DNA of 64,000 nucleotides from Dallia pectoralis (GCA_029465975.1 CM055749.1:13477898-13541897); one strand, 5' to 3'; shown: positions 1 through 10,700, counted from the first letter of the stretch. A program made the numbers and translations. Notes: generated from the sequence alone by a model not told the origin.

Positions 1-237
1 TAGTGATTTTATCTTTTCAACACAGTCGAGAAATTATGTTTTAGGAGAGTGTGATTTGGGTAGCTTCCCATTAGGACAGTGAGACATAAACTGTTACTGA
101 GATGAATGAACGACATTGAGAAAAGACACTGGGAGATTTGAAGATATGCGTTTTCATGAGGATGACATATTTATGATCTGCTATGGGAGAAATGAAAAAC
201 CAGTTTATATGGTTGTAATGTGTTAACCACAGGGATC

Positions 238-323
238 ATGTTCGTGCTGAAGGTTTCGTCACTACTTGTTGCCTATGTCCTGCTCATTTGTCAGATGCAC
301 AGCTCACATTCAGCTCCTACCAG
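238..323 (+). CDS. calca: calca exon 2, coding part: signal peptide
   Basis: Starts at the ATG following an acceptor-like CCACAG (AG at 231-232). It encodes MFVLKVSSLLVAYVLLIC and continues to HSAPT. This is a hydrophobic signal peptide with likely cleavage near the SHSA/APT junction. It ends at CCAG|GTGAGG (donor GT at 324-325) in phase 2. The short leader before the ATG and the exon length fit exon 2 of other calcitonin genes. Intron 2 (324-2004) is AT-rich and carries a Tc1-like fragment. Confidence 0.93.
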
Positions 324-3300
324 GTGAGGAACAAAACATGGTTTTACACAGATGTTTCCTGTTCGACACAGGAATTTATGTTAAGACTACAGGTTAGGTG
401 ATAAAAATCTCGAAAGAAAGTAAGGAGAGTATAGTTTATTTGGGGTACTTCTATCATTTATCAGTAATTGTTAACATTTTATTGACTGTATTCCAAAGGG
501 TGTTGATAGCCTAATCTTAGTTAAATGATGTGGTTGAAGACATGCTTTAGCTCACATTATATGCCCTTTATATAGCAATACAGAGGATAAGTATACTTTA
601 AGCGTGTCAAAATTCAAAATAAATATGCCAGTACCATAAAAAGTGTACTATCATTACACATACCCATTTATTTTCCTACTATAATTGTACTATTTTTTAT
701 ATTAAATCAAATTGTAAGTAAAATAAAAGTGTTTGCGAGTGATCAAGAACATGATGTGTATAATTAGAGGGTTAGGGTATAGGGCGAAAAAATCTATCTT
801 TTATTTTATAAAAACCTAAGATCACCTATAGGTTTTGTTTGAACATTTCTGAAATATGTTGCTTGCATAGGTATTCAACCTGCACATATTAACCCACATT
901 TGGCAACAATAACATCTTTGATATAACTTTGCACAGACAACTAAGGTTCCAACAACACTTGTGGAACGCAAATTATTTTTCGAATGAATGTTGACATCAG
1001 GACATTACCACTGTAGGACATTAAACTTTTTGTGCTTCTCAATGTTGCTTTGGCCATGTTCTTGGGATCATTGTCATGTTGAAAGGTGTATTTCCTCACA
1101 AGCTGGAAGGTTTTTATGGAATGTTCTGTCTGATTTGCTTCGTGACCTTCAACGGTTTCCAGACAATATCTGGAGCAACTTTAGTCGTTCACATGTGTTA
1201 GCCAACGACTAGTTAAATGTGTCCTTCTAAGGGCAATTTGGTTTCTCTGTGCAAGCAACCTATTTTAGCTTCACATTTAAAAAATTTAAGTAAACTAAAA
1301 AAATCAGCATATCATCCTACATTATTGATTTTGAGTTTGTTGTAATAAATCTGACAAAAATAAAATTTCTATGTATCATTTGTAATTCAGAAATATGATA
1401 GAATCTATTAGGGGATTCACTGTCTTTGCAATGGACTATTCTGAAGCATATACATTGTTATAGTGTATAATTACACAGCATATGTAGAATTAAATGTAGT
1501 ATATTAGTATGAAATATAAAATATATTAAATACATATATTGTATAATATACGCTAAATATACTAAATGCAAAAACAATTCCCAATGTAAATACTTTTTAA
1601 TATATTTAACACTTTCCAATTTAAATAATTGTAAGTTTTTTCATTGCAGACATAAATACATACATTTATTAACTAAGTATTTTATAATGCTTAGTATATG
1701 CTTGGATGTGATCCAATATGTTGCTCTAATTAATACATTGACTCATAAAGCCATTCTATCCTGTCTTACTTCATCATGTCCATGTAAAAGAAAACCAATC
1801 TTAGAAAGACAGAAATATGATAAGGCTGTTTCTATAACATGTACCATTTTGTGACAATTGTGACTGTTCTTTTCTATCTGGTCACATATGGTATTGTCAT
1901 TAAGGTCTTAACCTGACAACGTTTAAAACACCGTTTTGATTTAACCTGCAGTAGTCATTGGATAAACTATTACTATTATACATGCATTAACTATGTGTTT
2001 TCAGAACTGGTTTGGAGTCCATGACGGACGGAGTCACTCTAACTGACTTCGATGCCCGAAGGCTACTCAGTGCAATTGCCAAGGAGTTTGTGCAGGCGAA
2101 TTCAGAGGAACTACAGCAACAAACCAATGAAGTAAATAGGTAGGCACAGTCCCATTCTGGTTTATCTCAGTGTACTTGGTGTACATATAATGTAATAAAT
2201 CATATTAAATTAACACCAAATGTCTTATATCATATGTTAACAGTCACTTGCTGCCTGATTAAGCAGAGGTATATATATATATTTATATATATGGACACAG
2301 AGGTATGGAGTATCCCTACCATAAAAAGGAAGATATATAGCTATAAAGTATATTCTCTGTCATAATCTAACCATTACGCATGGTTTGAATGGCGTGTGTA
2401 AGTGATTTAAACTCCAATGTGGAACAAGCTTGGCGTGGAATGCAACTTTGAATAACAACTCAATGTAAGAAAGCATGTGAGATGTAGTGCAAGAAGAATG
2501 GTATGCATGACAACAGTAGAACTATATGTTCTAATTTAACTGTGGTGCTGTAGTGACCCTGGTGGTGCCGCTACTCGCCCCTCCAAATGGCATATCCCTA
2601 TTTGGAGCAGCAGGTAGCGCGCTCGGCTGCGGAGCCGTAGGGTGCCGGCTCGATTCCCCCCCCGGACACTGCAGTACTATTAGTATAAATGTTGCACGAG
2701 GTCAAATGTACCAACCTATTTGTGTCAACTGCCTGTTTAAATAGCCTTGGACTTGAGAGCTTGGCTTTATGAACATGTATGTTGTTTTTACTCAAATACA
2801 AGTAATGGCGACGTTGAAATGCATGAGTTTGGAGTACGCTGTTACTAGCATGTATTTTAGGTTTAAGCGTCCGCATGCTGTAGTTACTATGAGCCTGTTT
2901 CTGCACGTTTGTCTCTCTTTCTCTAACAGCCCGGATAGACCCATGTCCAAGCGTTGCTCCAACCTCAGTACCTGCGTGCTGGGCAAACTGTCCCAGGAGC
3001 TGCACAAATTGCAGACAAACCCCCGCACCAACACGGGAAGTGGCACACCTGGCAAGAAACGCAGCCTGTCTGATAGCGAACGCTATTCAAACTATGAAGA
3101 CTGATACAATTGAATCTGAGGGCTGTTAGCCCCTAGTTAAACTGTTCCCCCTTTCTTCTGTTCCATCTTAGCATGATGACTGCTGATGCATGTTGAACAT
3201 GCTAACTTGATTGGCTGCTGAGATACGTTGATTTCCCGCAATGTCCACGCTCTCTTTGTTTTGTTAAAACCATTTGTGTGACAGAGAACTCTATATGTGT

Positions 3301-3891
3301 CAACAAGGTCCGATAATTTAAATTTAGTTAAGAAATTAATTAGTTCCACTTAAATGTGTGTCCTTTTGTATCTGTCATTATAATAGTCATTCCTAATATA
3401 GAGAAATTGTTAATCAAATGATACATTTGCTTTGTTCAGTCATTTCTTGTTTGATGAACATATTTTTTATATCAGAACATATTTTCCATTTATTTAAATG
3501 TCTTTGACATACAGTTCATAACAGTTTACACAATGCATACATACATTTACAAACGTCATTTTCGAGAAAAAATAACAATTTGAGGTAAGTAAAAAAAAAA
3601 AATCCTGAGCAGAATCTTTAATTTTCAAATCAGCTCATTCTCATTTGATAATATTTTGTCTGAAATGTTCTCCAAACAATCTCTCATTACATCTTTATTT
3701 TTCCTTTGATTTCTAAAAGTGGCATTACGACACAGAAGCGGGCATGTAACACTGCCACCTGTGTCACCCACCGTCTGGCCGATTTCCTGAGCCGATCAGG
3801 TGGGATGGGCAAAAGCAACTTCGTGCCGACCAACGTGGGCGCCAAGACGTTCGGACGGCGGAGAGACAGTCCCATAACAGCCCTGATGTGA
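238..3891 (+). CDS. calca: Calcitonin/CGRP precursor gene, alternatively spliced (overview)
   Basis: The gene encodes secreted peptide hormone precursors. Calcitonin lowers blood calcium, and CGRP is a vasodilator neuropeptide; both act on calcitonin-receptor-family GPCRs. Coding exons seen are 238-323, 2005-2139, then either 2930-3104 (calcitonin) or 3720-3891 (CGRP). All junctions are GT/AG. The phase is the same at both choices: the split codon AG|C or AG|T gives Ser. Predicted precursors are 131 aa (calcitonin) and 130 aa (CGRP), usual lengths for the family. The layout is the classic one: signal peptide, N-terminal propeptide, dibasic site, amidated hormone, dibasic site, short C-terminal peptide. 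No in-frame stop or frameshift was found. The non-coding first exon and promoter are not identified and may lie upstream of the window. Neighbouring genes known from other vertebrates are not visible here. Confidence 0.96.
1000..1110 (-). pseudogene. Tc1-like transposase fragment in calca intron 2
   Basis: On the minus strand the stretch reads YTFQHDNDPKN and, after a frameshift, HKKFNVLQW. These match the Tc1 catalytic-domain pattern QDNDPKH...VLQWPSQSPDLNPIE. Frames are broken and both element ends are missing or decayed. It is an old, inactive copy. The limits are those of the recognisable motif; related sequence may run from about 890 to 1260. Confidence 0.7.
2005..2139 (+). CDS. calca: calca exon 3: common N-terminal propeptide
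   Basis: A 135-nt exon shared by both hormone precursors. The acceptor is TTTTCAG at 1998-2004 and the donor is GT at 2140-2141. It reads in phase from exon 2 (AG|A = Arg) and encodes an acidic, helix-prone propeptide with the motif LTDFDARRLLSAIAKEFVQ, typical of fish procalcitonin N-termini. It ends ...TNEVN plus a split Ser codon. Confidence 0.95.
2600..2690 (+). repeat. tRNA-derived SINE head in calca intron 3
   Basis: Contains an A-box-like GTAGCGCGCTCGG and a B-box-like GGCTCGATTCC about 30 nt apart, the RNA polymerase III internal promoter arrangement. A true tRNA cloverleaf is not maintained, so this is a SINE or tRNA pseudogene rather than a tRNA gene. The family is not identified. 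Confidence 0.6.
2930..3104 (+). CDS. calca: calca exon 4: calcitonin hormone
   Basis: The acceptor is CTCTCTTTCTCTAACAG ending at 2929, with a strong pyrimidine tract. The reading is S-PDRPMSKR, then the 32-residue hormone at 2955-3050 with the Cys1-Cys7 ring (CSNLSTC), then GKKR (amidation glycine plus cleavage site), then a 13-residue C-terminal peptide ending YSNYED and a stop at 3102-3104. The hormone matches salmon calcitonin as I know it, except that residue 22 is Asn (AAC at 3018-3020) instead of Tyr. Used as a terminal exon, this gives the calcitonin mRNA. Confidence 0.97.
3395..3400 (+). terminator. Possible weak poly(A) signal of the calcitonin exon
   Basis: Between the calcitonin stop and the CGRP acceptor (3105-3719) I find no AATAAA or ATTAAA. 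AATATA at 3395-3400 is a known functional variant and is the best candidate. A weak signal fits an exon whose use is regulated. Unproven. Confidence 0.35.
3582..3590 (+). promoter_or_regulatory. Unpaired perfect 5' splice site in calca intron 4
   Basis: GAG|GTAAGT stands about 190 nt downstream of the candidate calcitonin poly(A) signal and 130 nt before the CGRP exon, with no exon ending there. In human CALCA an enhancer in the intron after exon 4 contains a pseudo-5' splice site that promotes use of the calcitonin poly(A) site. Position and sequence here suggest the same role by analogy. Confidence 0.4.
3720..3891 (+). CDS. calca: calca exon 5: CGRP peptide
   Basis: The acceptor is TTTCTAAAAG (AG at 3718-3719). 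The reading is S-GITTQKR, then the 37-residue CGRP at 3742-3852, starting ACNTATC (Cys2-Cys7 ring) and ending VGAKTF, then GRRR (amidation and cleavage), then a short tail DSPITALM and stop at 3889-3891. The peptide is a canonical fish CGRP. Used with exons 2 and 3 it gives the neuronal mRNA. Reads in the same phase as exon 4. Confidence 0.96.
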
Positions 3892-4785
3892 ACATGTCGA
3901 AGGGCTTCAGAGATATGGTACGACAAAATCCTCCAGTCCTGCTCATAGTCTCTTCCTGCTGAACTGCCATTGACTGTCACCTTCTGTATGTCACTCTACG
4001 CTCTCTCTTAGTTTTTCTAATAACCGCCTGCTTTCAAATCTGCTCTATGTCATATGGATAAATGCAGGTTGGGAGTCTGACACAAGATCAACAGTCCTTC
4101 CCTCCGTTCTCTGAACGAACTAAAGGCAACTGGAATGAACTACTCTCTGCCATTCACAAGAACAGCCTTCAAACAACAGGACTGAATTGTTGTATACTCT
4201 TATAATATTCAATGATCCATTACCATGAGAAGATTCATCAACCTAGAAAAAACATGACAACAAAAAATGAAGAACACATTTCTGTCCTGTCTGCTGTCAC
4301 CAGATAATTGAACGGTCGGCCACGTCTCCCGTTCCAACCTTGGACCCAGGTTCTATATGTACCCCGTTCTCTGTGTCAGGAGCTTACTGCCTATAGGTTG
4401 TGGAGAAGTTACCCCAACAAGGTTCCCTGTCCTGAGCCTTGATGTGAAACTCCTCTTACATTTCATGAATGTACACGTGTGTCTAAAGAGCGAAAAAGAA
4501 AAGATTTCACAGATCTAAATATTGTAACATTGTGAATTTAAGCAAGATTAAAATGTATTTTAGATACACACGTGTCTGCGTACTTGTTTTATTCTGCAAT
4601 GAACAGAACGGCTCTGGTACACATGACACTTTAAGGGGAAGGCAACAGATGTACAAGTTCATATAAGATTGTTCCTCACTTATTGCTGATTGGGTTAGAT
4701 GTCATTTGAAAGGCTAGTAAGCAGAGGTCCAGTGTGTCCAACCTAACTGTAAACACAATAATACTGTAAACACAATAAATACTAC
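3892..4785 (+). other. calca: calca 3' untranslated region (approximate)
   Basis: Unique, non-coding sequence follows the CGRP stop. Candidate poly(A) signals are ATTAAA at 4548-4553 and AATAAA at 4774-4779. In other vertebrates part of the CGRP 3' UTR is on a further exon. I cannot place that junction from sequence alone, so the limits are approximate. Confidence 0.45.
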
Positions 4786-4989
4786 AAACACATTCAGGTT
4801 CATGTAGATATCAGACTTTTACTATTACTGATAGGGGTTCTTATTTCAATTATTTTCACTGATCCAAAATTGTCCTATTTCATAAGAAACATTTTTTTAA
4901 ACTTATTTTACCAAAGAAGTATAACCAGATGTTTATTTCAAACCTAGGATCAACTACATTTACCGTGTCGACCACATCTGAGTCTGAAT

Positions 4990-5460
4990 TGAACTTTTAT
5001 ATGCACATTTAGCAGCCGCTTTTATCCAGAGTACACACAAGTGGATACAATTTAGGAGAGATAGATGAAACAAACACACAGTTTAGTAGTGGTGCATTCT
5101 AGTCAATTCATTAGTTAATCGGCAAAAGTAAGTAAACATAATACTTCAAAAGCATTAGCAACTAAGAACATAAGTGGTGACGGTGGAAGTATTTTATGTA
5201 CTTTGTGAAAAGGTGAGTTCTCACATGGTTTCCCATAATATGCTTCTTAGCCTTGATGGAAAGCTGGTTCCTCCATTGACGTGCCAGGACAGAGACAAGG
5301 TACTACTGAGAAGTGCGTAGAAGTTATTAAGGTCATACCAGTTGGAGCACATTCACTAGGCAACAACATCTGTGATCTGATAGAAAATCCAGTCTGAAGG
5401 CACAACACTTCGTATTTGTGGAATAGAAACGACCTCATGATCCACTAGTTGCCCTCCAAC
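4990..5460. repeat. Dispersed fish repeat
   Basis: The segment 'ATTTAGCAGCCGCTTTTATCC' (4 bases differ or are missing from the widespread fish form TTTAGCAGACGCTTTTATCC) marks one end. The string AGCTGGTTCCTCCATTGA at 5262-5279 recurs at 36801-36818, showing a second copy in the window. No coding capacity was recognised. Confidence 0.5.
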
Positions 5461-6820
5461 ACCTTTAGGTCTACGACAGTTCGTATAAACTAGAAGACAG
5501 TCTCAAGTTGCTCGGATGAAAATAAATGCTTACTAACGCCTCAACAGTGGTTTGTCAGCACTTAACTAGCCAGGAATATCAGCCATGTTTCAGAAAAATG
5601 ACCTCCAAATCTAAGGTCTGAGTGTAAATGAATAAAAAGTATTAAGTTGCAGTTCCTGGTAAACCCATTAATAAGATGTTCACATTTATTTTTTTAACTG
5701 TTAAATTGTGTCGAATATCATTCATTTCGAAGAAGACCATCCTCAGCGGAGTGGAAGCCGAAGGCTCCCTAGTCTTCCAGCAAAACTGACAGCACCTAAT
5801 TTTAGCTCAGCTATAATCTGTCAACATAACAGAAATATTCATTTACAAGTGATAGTGCGGTATATCTATTTGTTTGTTCAAACAACGTTGCTGCTCAAGC
5901 CCTAACCACAGTCCAGAAGCCATGACAGCACTGCAAACAAGGTTCAAGGAATTCAGCACTGGGGGGCCACCCAGAAAACCCTGTGAACACTTATCTGAGG
6001 GCCCAGGGCACGTTAACCAAGTCCCTCTCCTTAAACGTACCTGCTGGGTGGTAATGTATCGCTGAAATAATCGTTTTGTGAGATAATCTCGCAAAGCAAG
6101 CACGCCCGATCTTTGAAAACAATGTGACATTTTTTAAACGTAACAGAACTAACAGAGAGACTGTGTATTTCCCTGTAGCAATCCACGCAGCTCAAGGGAA
6201 CCAACTCCAGAAAAAACATTGTGAGCCATTGACTCCTTTGGGAGATTTCACACCTGGCAACTCAATAAAGTAGAGCTGGTATCTCTGTCTCCTATTTTTC
6301 TATTCAGATGAGGGGATGCATGCGTAATGAGCAAGCCACACCAGTCGCTCCGCACTAGAAACTTACACAGCTGTCTGCACTTGTGACATATCAAGGGAAT
6401 CCCCGGTGACGTGGAAAACACCCAGCCTTATCTCTTTCCTGCTTGGCCTATACCAGCTGACTTAGACCTACGCAAACAGACACAGGCAGAGACACGGGGA
6501 AGGATTGCAAACACATTTGGTAACAGACATTGCCCAAACTGATGGTGGCATACATATGGCCCAAGCAGTACTATCACTATGGTAATGGAATGTCACTAGC
6601 AGAGCAGCCAGGAAAAGCTATCCTCGTTCTGCCATTGTCAGTTGAATTGTACTAAAATGGCAAACCAAAATAACATTACATTATACAATTTGTGAATCAG
6701 CATTGAAAGAATTAACCAGGGGCTTGAATACTTTTGAAAGGCTCTGTTTGACAACTGATATAGTTGTCATTATCCACATAAAGCCTTGAGTGAACATGAC
6801 ATAAGAGAACGTGAATCTGT
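5460..6820. other. Intergenic sequence, nothing recognised
   Basis: Unique-looking DNA without a supported gene. Small open frames near 5.7-6.2 kb lack recognisable domains and overlap one another on both strands. 5880-6060 is somewhat GC-richer but has no splice or start context I can defend. Confidence 0.6.
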
Positions 6821-6839
6821 CTGCAAAATGTGATCTTCA

Positions 6840-6945
6840 TCTCATCTCATCTTCAACCGCTTATCCGGGGTCGGGTCGCGCGGGTAGCAGCTCTAGCAGG
6901 GGACCCCAAACTTCCCTTTCCCGGGCAACATTAGCCAGCTCTGAA
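6840..6945. repeat. Short dispersed fish repeat fragment
   Basis: Contains CATCTTCAACCGCTTATCCG followed by GGGTCGCGCGGGTAGCAGC, a phrase I recognise from interspersed repeats scattered through many fish genomes. Truncated; family not assigned. Confidence 0.5.
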
Positions 6946-6954
6946 AATGTGATC

Positions 6955-7413
6955 TTAATAAGATGAATATTTGGGGAAGAAGGGAGACTACATAGACCAA
7001 TGGCAACTCTGAAGAGTCATAGTCTTCCACGGCTGTGCAGGAAAACACAGTGCATTCTGCAACAATAATCCAGTTGTTTCATAAATGTAGCCATGATGGG
7101 AGAACGGTATCAAAAAAACTCACCACAATTCTTGGCTAGAGTTTGCCAGAAGGCAGCTGGGAGACTGTGACCAGATAGAAGTAGTCTCTACGGTCTGATG
7201 AATGCTAAGCGCTGTGCTTGGTGCAAGACTGAACATAGTCTTGAGAACATTATTCTTACCGGGAAGCTTTGTGGCGCCCGCACCATTGTATGGGGTTGTT
7301 TCTCTACCTCACCTGGAAAGCTTGTGAAGATAGAGGGCAACCGGGATGCAGCAAAGTACAGTGAAATCAATGATTTGTACAATGAAAGTACAGCGAAATC
7401 AATTATTTGTACA
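6955..7413 (+). pseudogene. Tc1-like transposase remnant, interrupted by a hAT element
   Basis: Plus-strand text matches a common fish Tc1-like transposase in the DDE domain. It includes the LEFARRQLGD-like stretch at about 7137-7170, then TIVWGCFS...GKLVKIEG...AAKYSEI at about 7280-7370. Many small insertions and deletions break the frame, the DNDP motif is absent, and the right end is replaced by a short local duplication (GTACAGYGAAATCAATKATT twice). An 8-bp-flanked hAT element lies immediately to the right. Inactive. Confidence 0.8.
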
Positions 7414-7706
7414 ATGAAAGTCAGAGGTGTGGACTCGAGTCATGTGACTTGGACTCGAGTCAGACTCGAGTCATGAATTTGATGACTTCAGACTCGACTC
7501 GACAAAATGTACAAAGACTTGCAACTCGACTTGGACTTGAACATCAATGACTCGTGACTTCACTTGGACTTGCGCCTTTTGACTCGAGAAGACTTGCTAC
7601 TTCCCATGAAAACTGGGGAAGAAAATGTTCACACGGCCGCGCCGCTCTCAGTTTATCTGCATCTGTGAAAAAAAATGCATGCAGAGAGCACGCGCGCTGC
7701 CTGCAC

Positions 7707-7817
7707 GACATCCAATCACTGTAGTCCCACGTTGTTTTGATTGGACATCCAATCACTGTAGTCCCACGTTGTTTTGATTCGACATCCAATCACTGTAGTC
7801 CCACGTTGTTTTGATTA
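7707..7817 (+). repeat. 37-bp sequence, three copies, carrying CCAAT
   Basis: Three near-identical units start at 7707, 7744 and 7781, each with ATCCAATCACTGTAGTCCCA. A fourth CCAAT stands at about 7849, just before the BED-finger ATG at 7887. Possibly the old transposase promoter. Position and motif are seen; function is inferred. Confidence 0.7.
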
Positions 7818-7886
7818 GACAGCATCCAAGCAGGCACATTGCAAGACAACCAATGAAGCACAAGCAACAACGCGCCAGTTTGCAAA

Positions 7887-8027
7887 ATGATACCGAATAT
7901 AGTTTCGTTTGGCTATAAAAATTACGAGGTAGTCGACAAAAAAAGAGTTGCAATTTGCAAAACGTGCGGATCGAAGATTACAGACGGAGCTGCGCACGGG
8001 CACGCTCACACGCACACACACACACGT
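7887..8027 (+). pseudogene. BED-type zinc finger fragment of a hAT transposase
   Basis: Reads MIPNIVSFGYKNYEVV, then KRVAICKTCGSKI, with the CxxC zinc pair at residues 24 and 27, as in the N-terminal BED finger of hAT transposases. The expected downstream His pair is lost. The frame runs into a CA microsatellite (about 8007-8027), and the rest of the transposase is missing, so it is a broken remnant of the outer element's own enzyme. Confidence 0.6.
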
Positions 8028-8184
8028 CTCTATGGAGTCATTCCGATTATATTATCAGGTTGGTCCATTTTTTCAGAAGTGATCATTTTGAGGAGTGAGG
8101 ATTTTATTAATGACATGTTTAAAAAAGTTCAGGCTAAAAGGACCCATGTCTATTTGAAAGTTAAACTGTTTTGCAATATCAGGT

Positions 8185-9108
8185 TAGGGCTGGACAATAA
8201 TTCAATATCAATATATATCGCGGTAAAAAAAAATCAATAACGGTGATATGATTTCTAAACACATTTTCGATATTTCAATATTTTTGCTGATCTCCAACAC
8301 GGCAAGTTTAAGCTACAAAATGAGCGCCCATGACCGCAATTCAAACGTGACTGAACGAGCTTCTATAAGTGAGGAGAAAGCAGACAGTTGATATGAGAGG
8401 AAAGACTAATTCAGTGGTAGGGAAGTGGTTCAGCTTTCTGAGATCTGATAAACTTCAGGTTTCAGCGTGATGCTAAATGTGCCGGAGAATGAGAGGCTCA
8501 AAAGCGCATAAAGCCAACATAGGAGCTTGGATCTTCCGCGTTGACTGGCCCATGACGTCATGATGGACATGCGCTTTTGAGCACTCTCATTCTCCGAGCA
8601 TGTTGCGACATGCGCGTTCATGAGCTTCTCTGTCGTGTCTCTTAAATCCACGGTCACGTAGCAAACTCATGAACTCACCTCTTCATTGTCTAACATGTTC
8701 ACTAACTTTAAACGATATGTTTATAAGAACAAGTTTTTTTGCAGGAAGTTTTGTGTAAAGAATAATATAATCAGCCTATGTTATTGTTTAAAGTTAAATA
8801 TATTAATAAGGTCAGAGTCAAATTGCTTATTTGACTTTTCTTGTTTGTATAAAGGTTAAAATCAAATAAAAGGTGAACTTTAATTTATTTGTACCGTTTT
8901 ATTTCTAAAATATTATTTAGTTTTATAGGAGGAGGCTCAAAAGACATGGCAAATGTATTTTTCAGAAGATTGTATACAGACATCCATTGTGGGTGCTCAT
9001 GGCATTTTTTCTGAGGCTTTTATATTGTTCATATCGATATCGGAATTATGTCGTATCGACCGAAATTAAGAAATATATCGTGATATAACATTTTTCCATC
9101 CAGCCCTA
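8185..9108 (+). mobile_element. Second hAT-like element nested in the first (924 bp)
   Basis: Starts TAGGGCTGG and ends CCAGCCCTA, an inverted pair. Next to each end lie AT-rich subterminal runs of ATATCG/CGATAT (8200-8280 and 9030-9085). This resembles the fish TAGGGCTGG group of hAT-like non-autonomous elements. A 4-bp AGGT flanks both sides (8181-8184, 9109-9112); a clear 8-bp duplication is not seen, so the limits may be off by a few bases. Non-coding. Confidence 0.75.
8480..8600. repeat. Inverted repeat (hairpin) inside the nested element
   Basis: CGGAGAATGAGAGGCTCAAA (from about 8481) pairs with the reverse complement of TGCGCTTTTGAGCACTCTCA (from about 8571). The arms are ~27 bp with one or two mismatches, separated by about 65 bp. 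Confidence 0.8.
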
Positions 9109-9489
9109 AGGTCAATACAATACAGGGCTGAAGTTGCTGTGCATTGTTCTAGTGCAATATGCTATTGAAATACAAGCATTTTTGGTGAAATTAAATTTTC
9201 TGTTTTTTACTGTATTAATGTCATTGTATAAAAAGAGGTTTAAATAAATACAAATCTTACAGACATACATGATTTGTATAAATTCTGTGGTAAGATGACT
9301 TGAAATGACTCAAAACTAAAATGGTAGGACTTTGGACTCGACTTGAGACTTGTTGGCTTTGACTTGTGACTCGACTCGGGACTTGCCTCATCTTTGACTC
9401 GACTTGACTCGGGACTCGAGGGCAAAGACTTGAGACTTACTTGTGACTTGCATAACAATGACTTTGTCCCACCTCTGATGAAAGTACAG

Positions 9490-10700
9490 CGAAATAAATG
9501 ATTTGTATGTATGCATGTTTTGTTGGATAGAGGGTTAGGGTGAGGTAGATTTTAAGCAAAAGACTGATGATTTATTATTATTATTCAACGGTTTCGGCAG
9601 AATATTGTCTTGGGACGTATAAAGGTTTTTTATAAGAAAAAAAAGTCTGATGAGGAAGAGTGGCGGTGCAGGTATCCAACATAACCTTGGTGAGGTTAAC
9701 CAGGAGTCCTGCATCGCATTTGCTTCTCTAAATTTCTGGATCTCCGGGTGTGATTAGCAGCCTGTCACGTCCAAGCTCTGTTCCCTCACCTTATCTCTGC
9801 CCCTAACCGACACTGAAGCGTGTGCGTTTACATACAGGTTGGGTGGGTAAGCTATTGCAAAATTACAAAAAATTGCCAGGTGTCATAATGTTTCCAGACA
9901 CACTTAATTCAGAATTTTTAAGAAATCAAAAGTATTGAAAGTAACAAGTAGTCATCCGTTTTTTTCAAGTATTTGCAATCTGTTGTGTTTGAGTTTACTG
10001 GTCATTCAACAGAGGACATCAATTACTGACTAACTGTCAGCAGATTACAGACACAACTCAGTGGGCCCTCATTTTCTTGCCATATTAGCTACTTTAGGCA
10101 TTGTATGAAGTCAGTGTAGTCTCCTGGGTCTCTGTGAGGACCGACTCTGAGCCGCAGAACTTCACGCCTGCTTGTCTTCCCTAATTGACGCTCTTGTTCT
10201 CCCACTACTTTGACCTCTCTTTTTATTTCCCCTTCTGGGAGACGTGGCTGCAGTTTAATTTCAGAAGTATCCATTCATTTCAACCCCCCACGGAGGCCTG
10301 CTTACAGCTGTCCTCCTAGTTATGGGGCAGAATGCATTGAATTATAGCAATAACAACAGGTTTCTCTGCTGTTAATATATCCAGTGGGGTATATTGTAGC
10401 ATGGCATTACAGCCTGCATCTGTATGGATTAATATCACACTATATCTACTGTATGTCGCCTATCTATATTTAGTAACATGTACTTTGTCTCAGTATGAGT
10501 CATGTGCAGAATTGATGTCACATACAATCTGTGGTTCATACAATAGGTCTGCCCATAAACTATACAACAAATAACCATCAGTGTTTTCACATATCTTCCA
10601 TAATCATACTCATACAACCACAGCTGTTGGTCCTGTCCATAATAACCTGGCTGATTTCATGAAGCCTCTCACCTAATATTACCATGATATCACCCTGCTC
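9490..10700. other. Intergenic sequence, nothing recognised
   Basis: No supported gene, RNA or repeat family. Short open frames are isolated and lack recognisable domains. Confidence 0.6.

Larger units (their letters stand above)
7422..9477 (+). mobile_element. hAT-superfamily DNA transposon (non-autonomous, 2056 bp)
   Basis: Begins CAGAGGTG and ends CACCTCTG (perfect 8-bp terminal inverted repeat). Both ends continue into subterminal runs of GACTCGAGTC/GACTTG motifs typical of hAT ends. Both sides carry the identical 8-bp target duplication ATGAAAGT (7414-7421 and 9478-9485), which fixes the boundaries. Inside are a BED zinc-finger fragment (7887), a 37-bp triplicated sequence and a second nested hAT-like element. 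No full transposase remains, so movement would need a helper enzyme. Confidence 0.9.

Noticed and set aside
2600..2690. Functional tRNA gene
   Set aside because: A- and B-box-like motifs are present but acceptor and anticodon stems do not pair; SINE origin is more likely.
5843..6130. 95-codon minus-strand frame
   Set aside because: No recognisable domain and an overlapping plus-strand frame; composition like the surrounding intergenic DNA.
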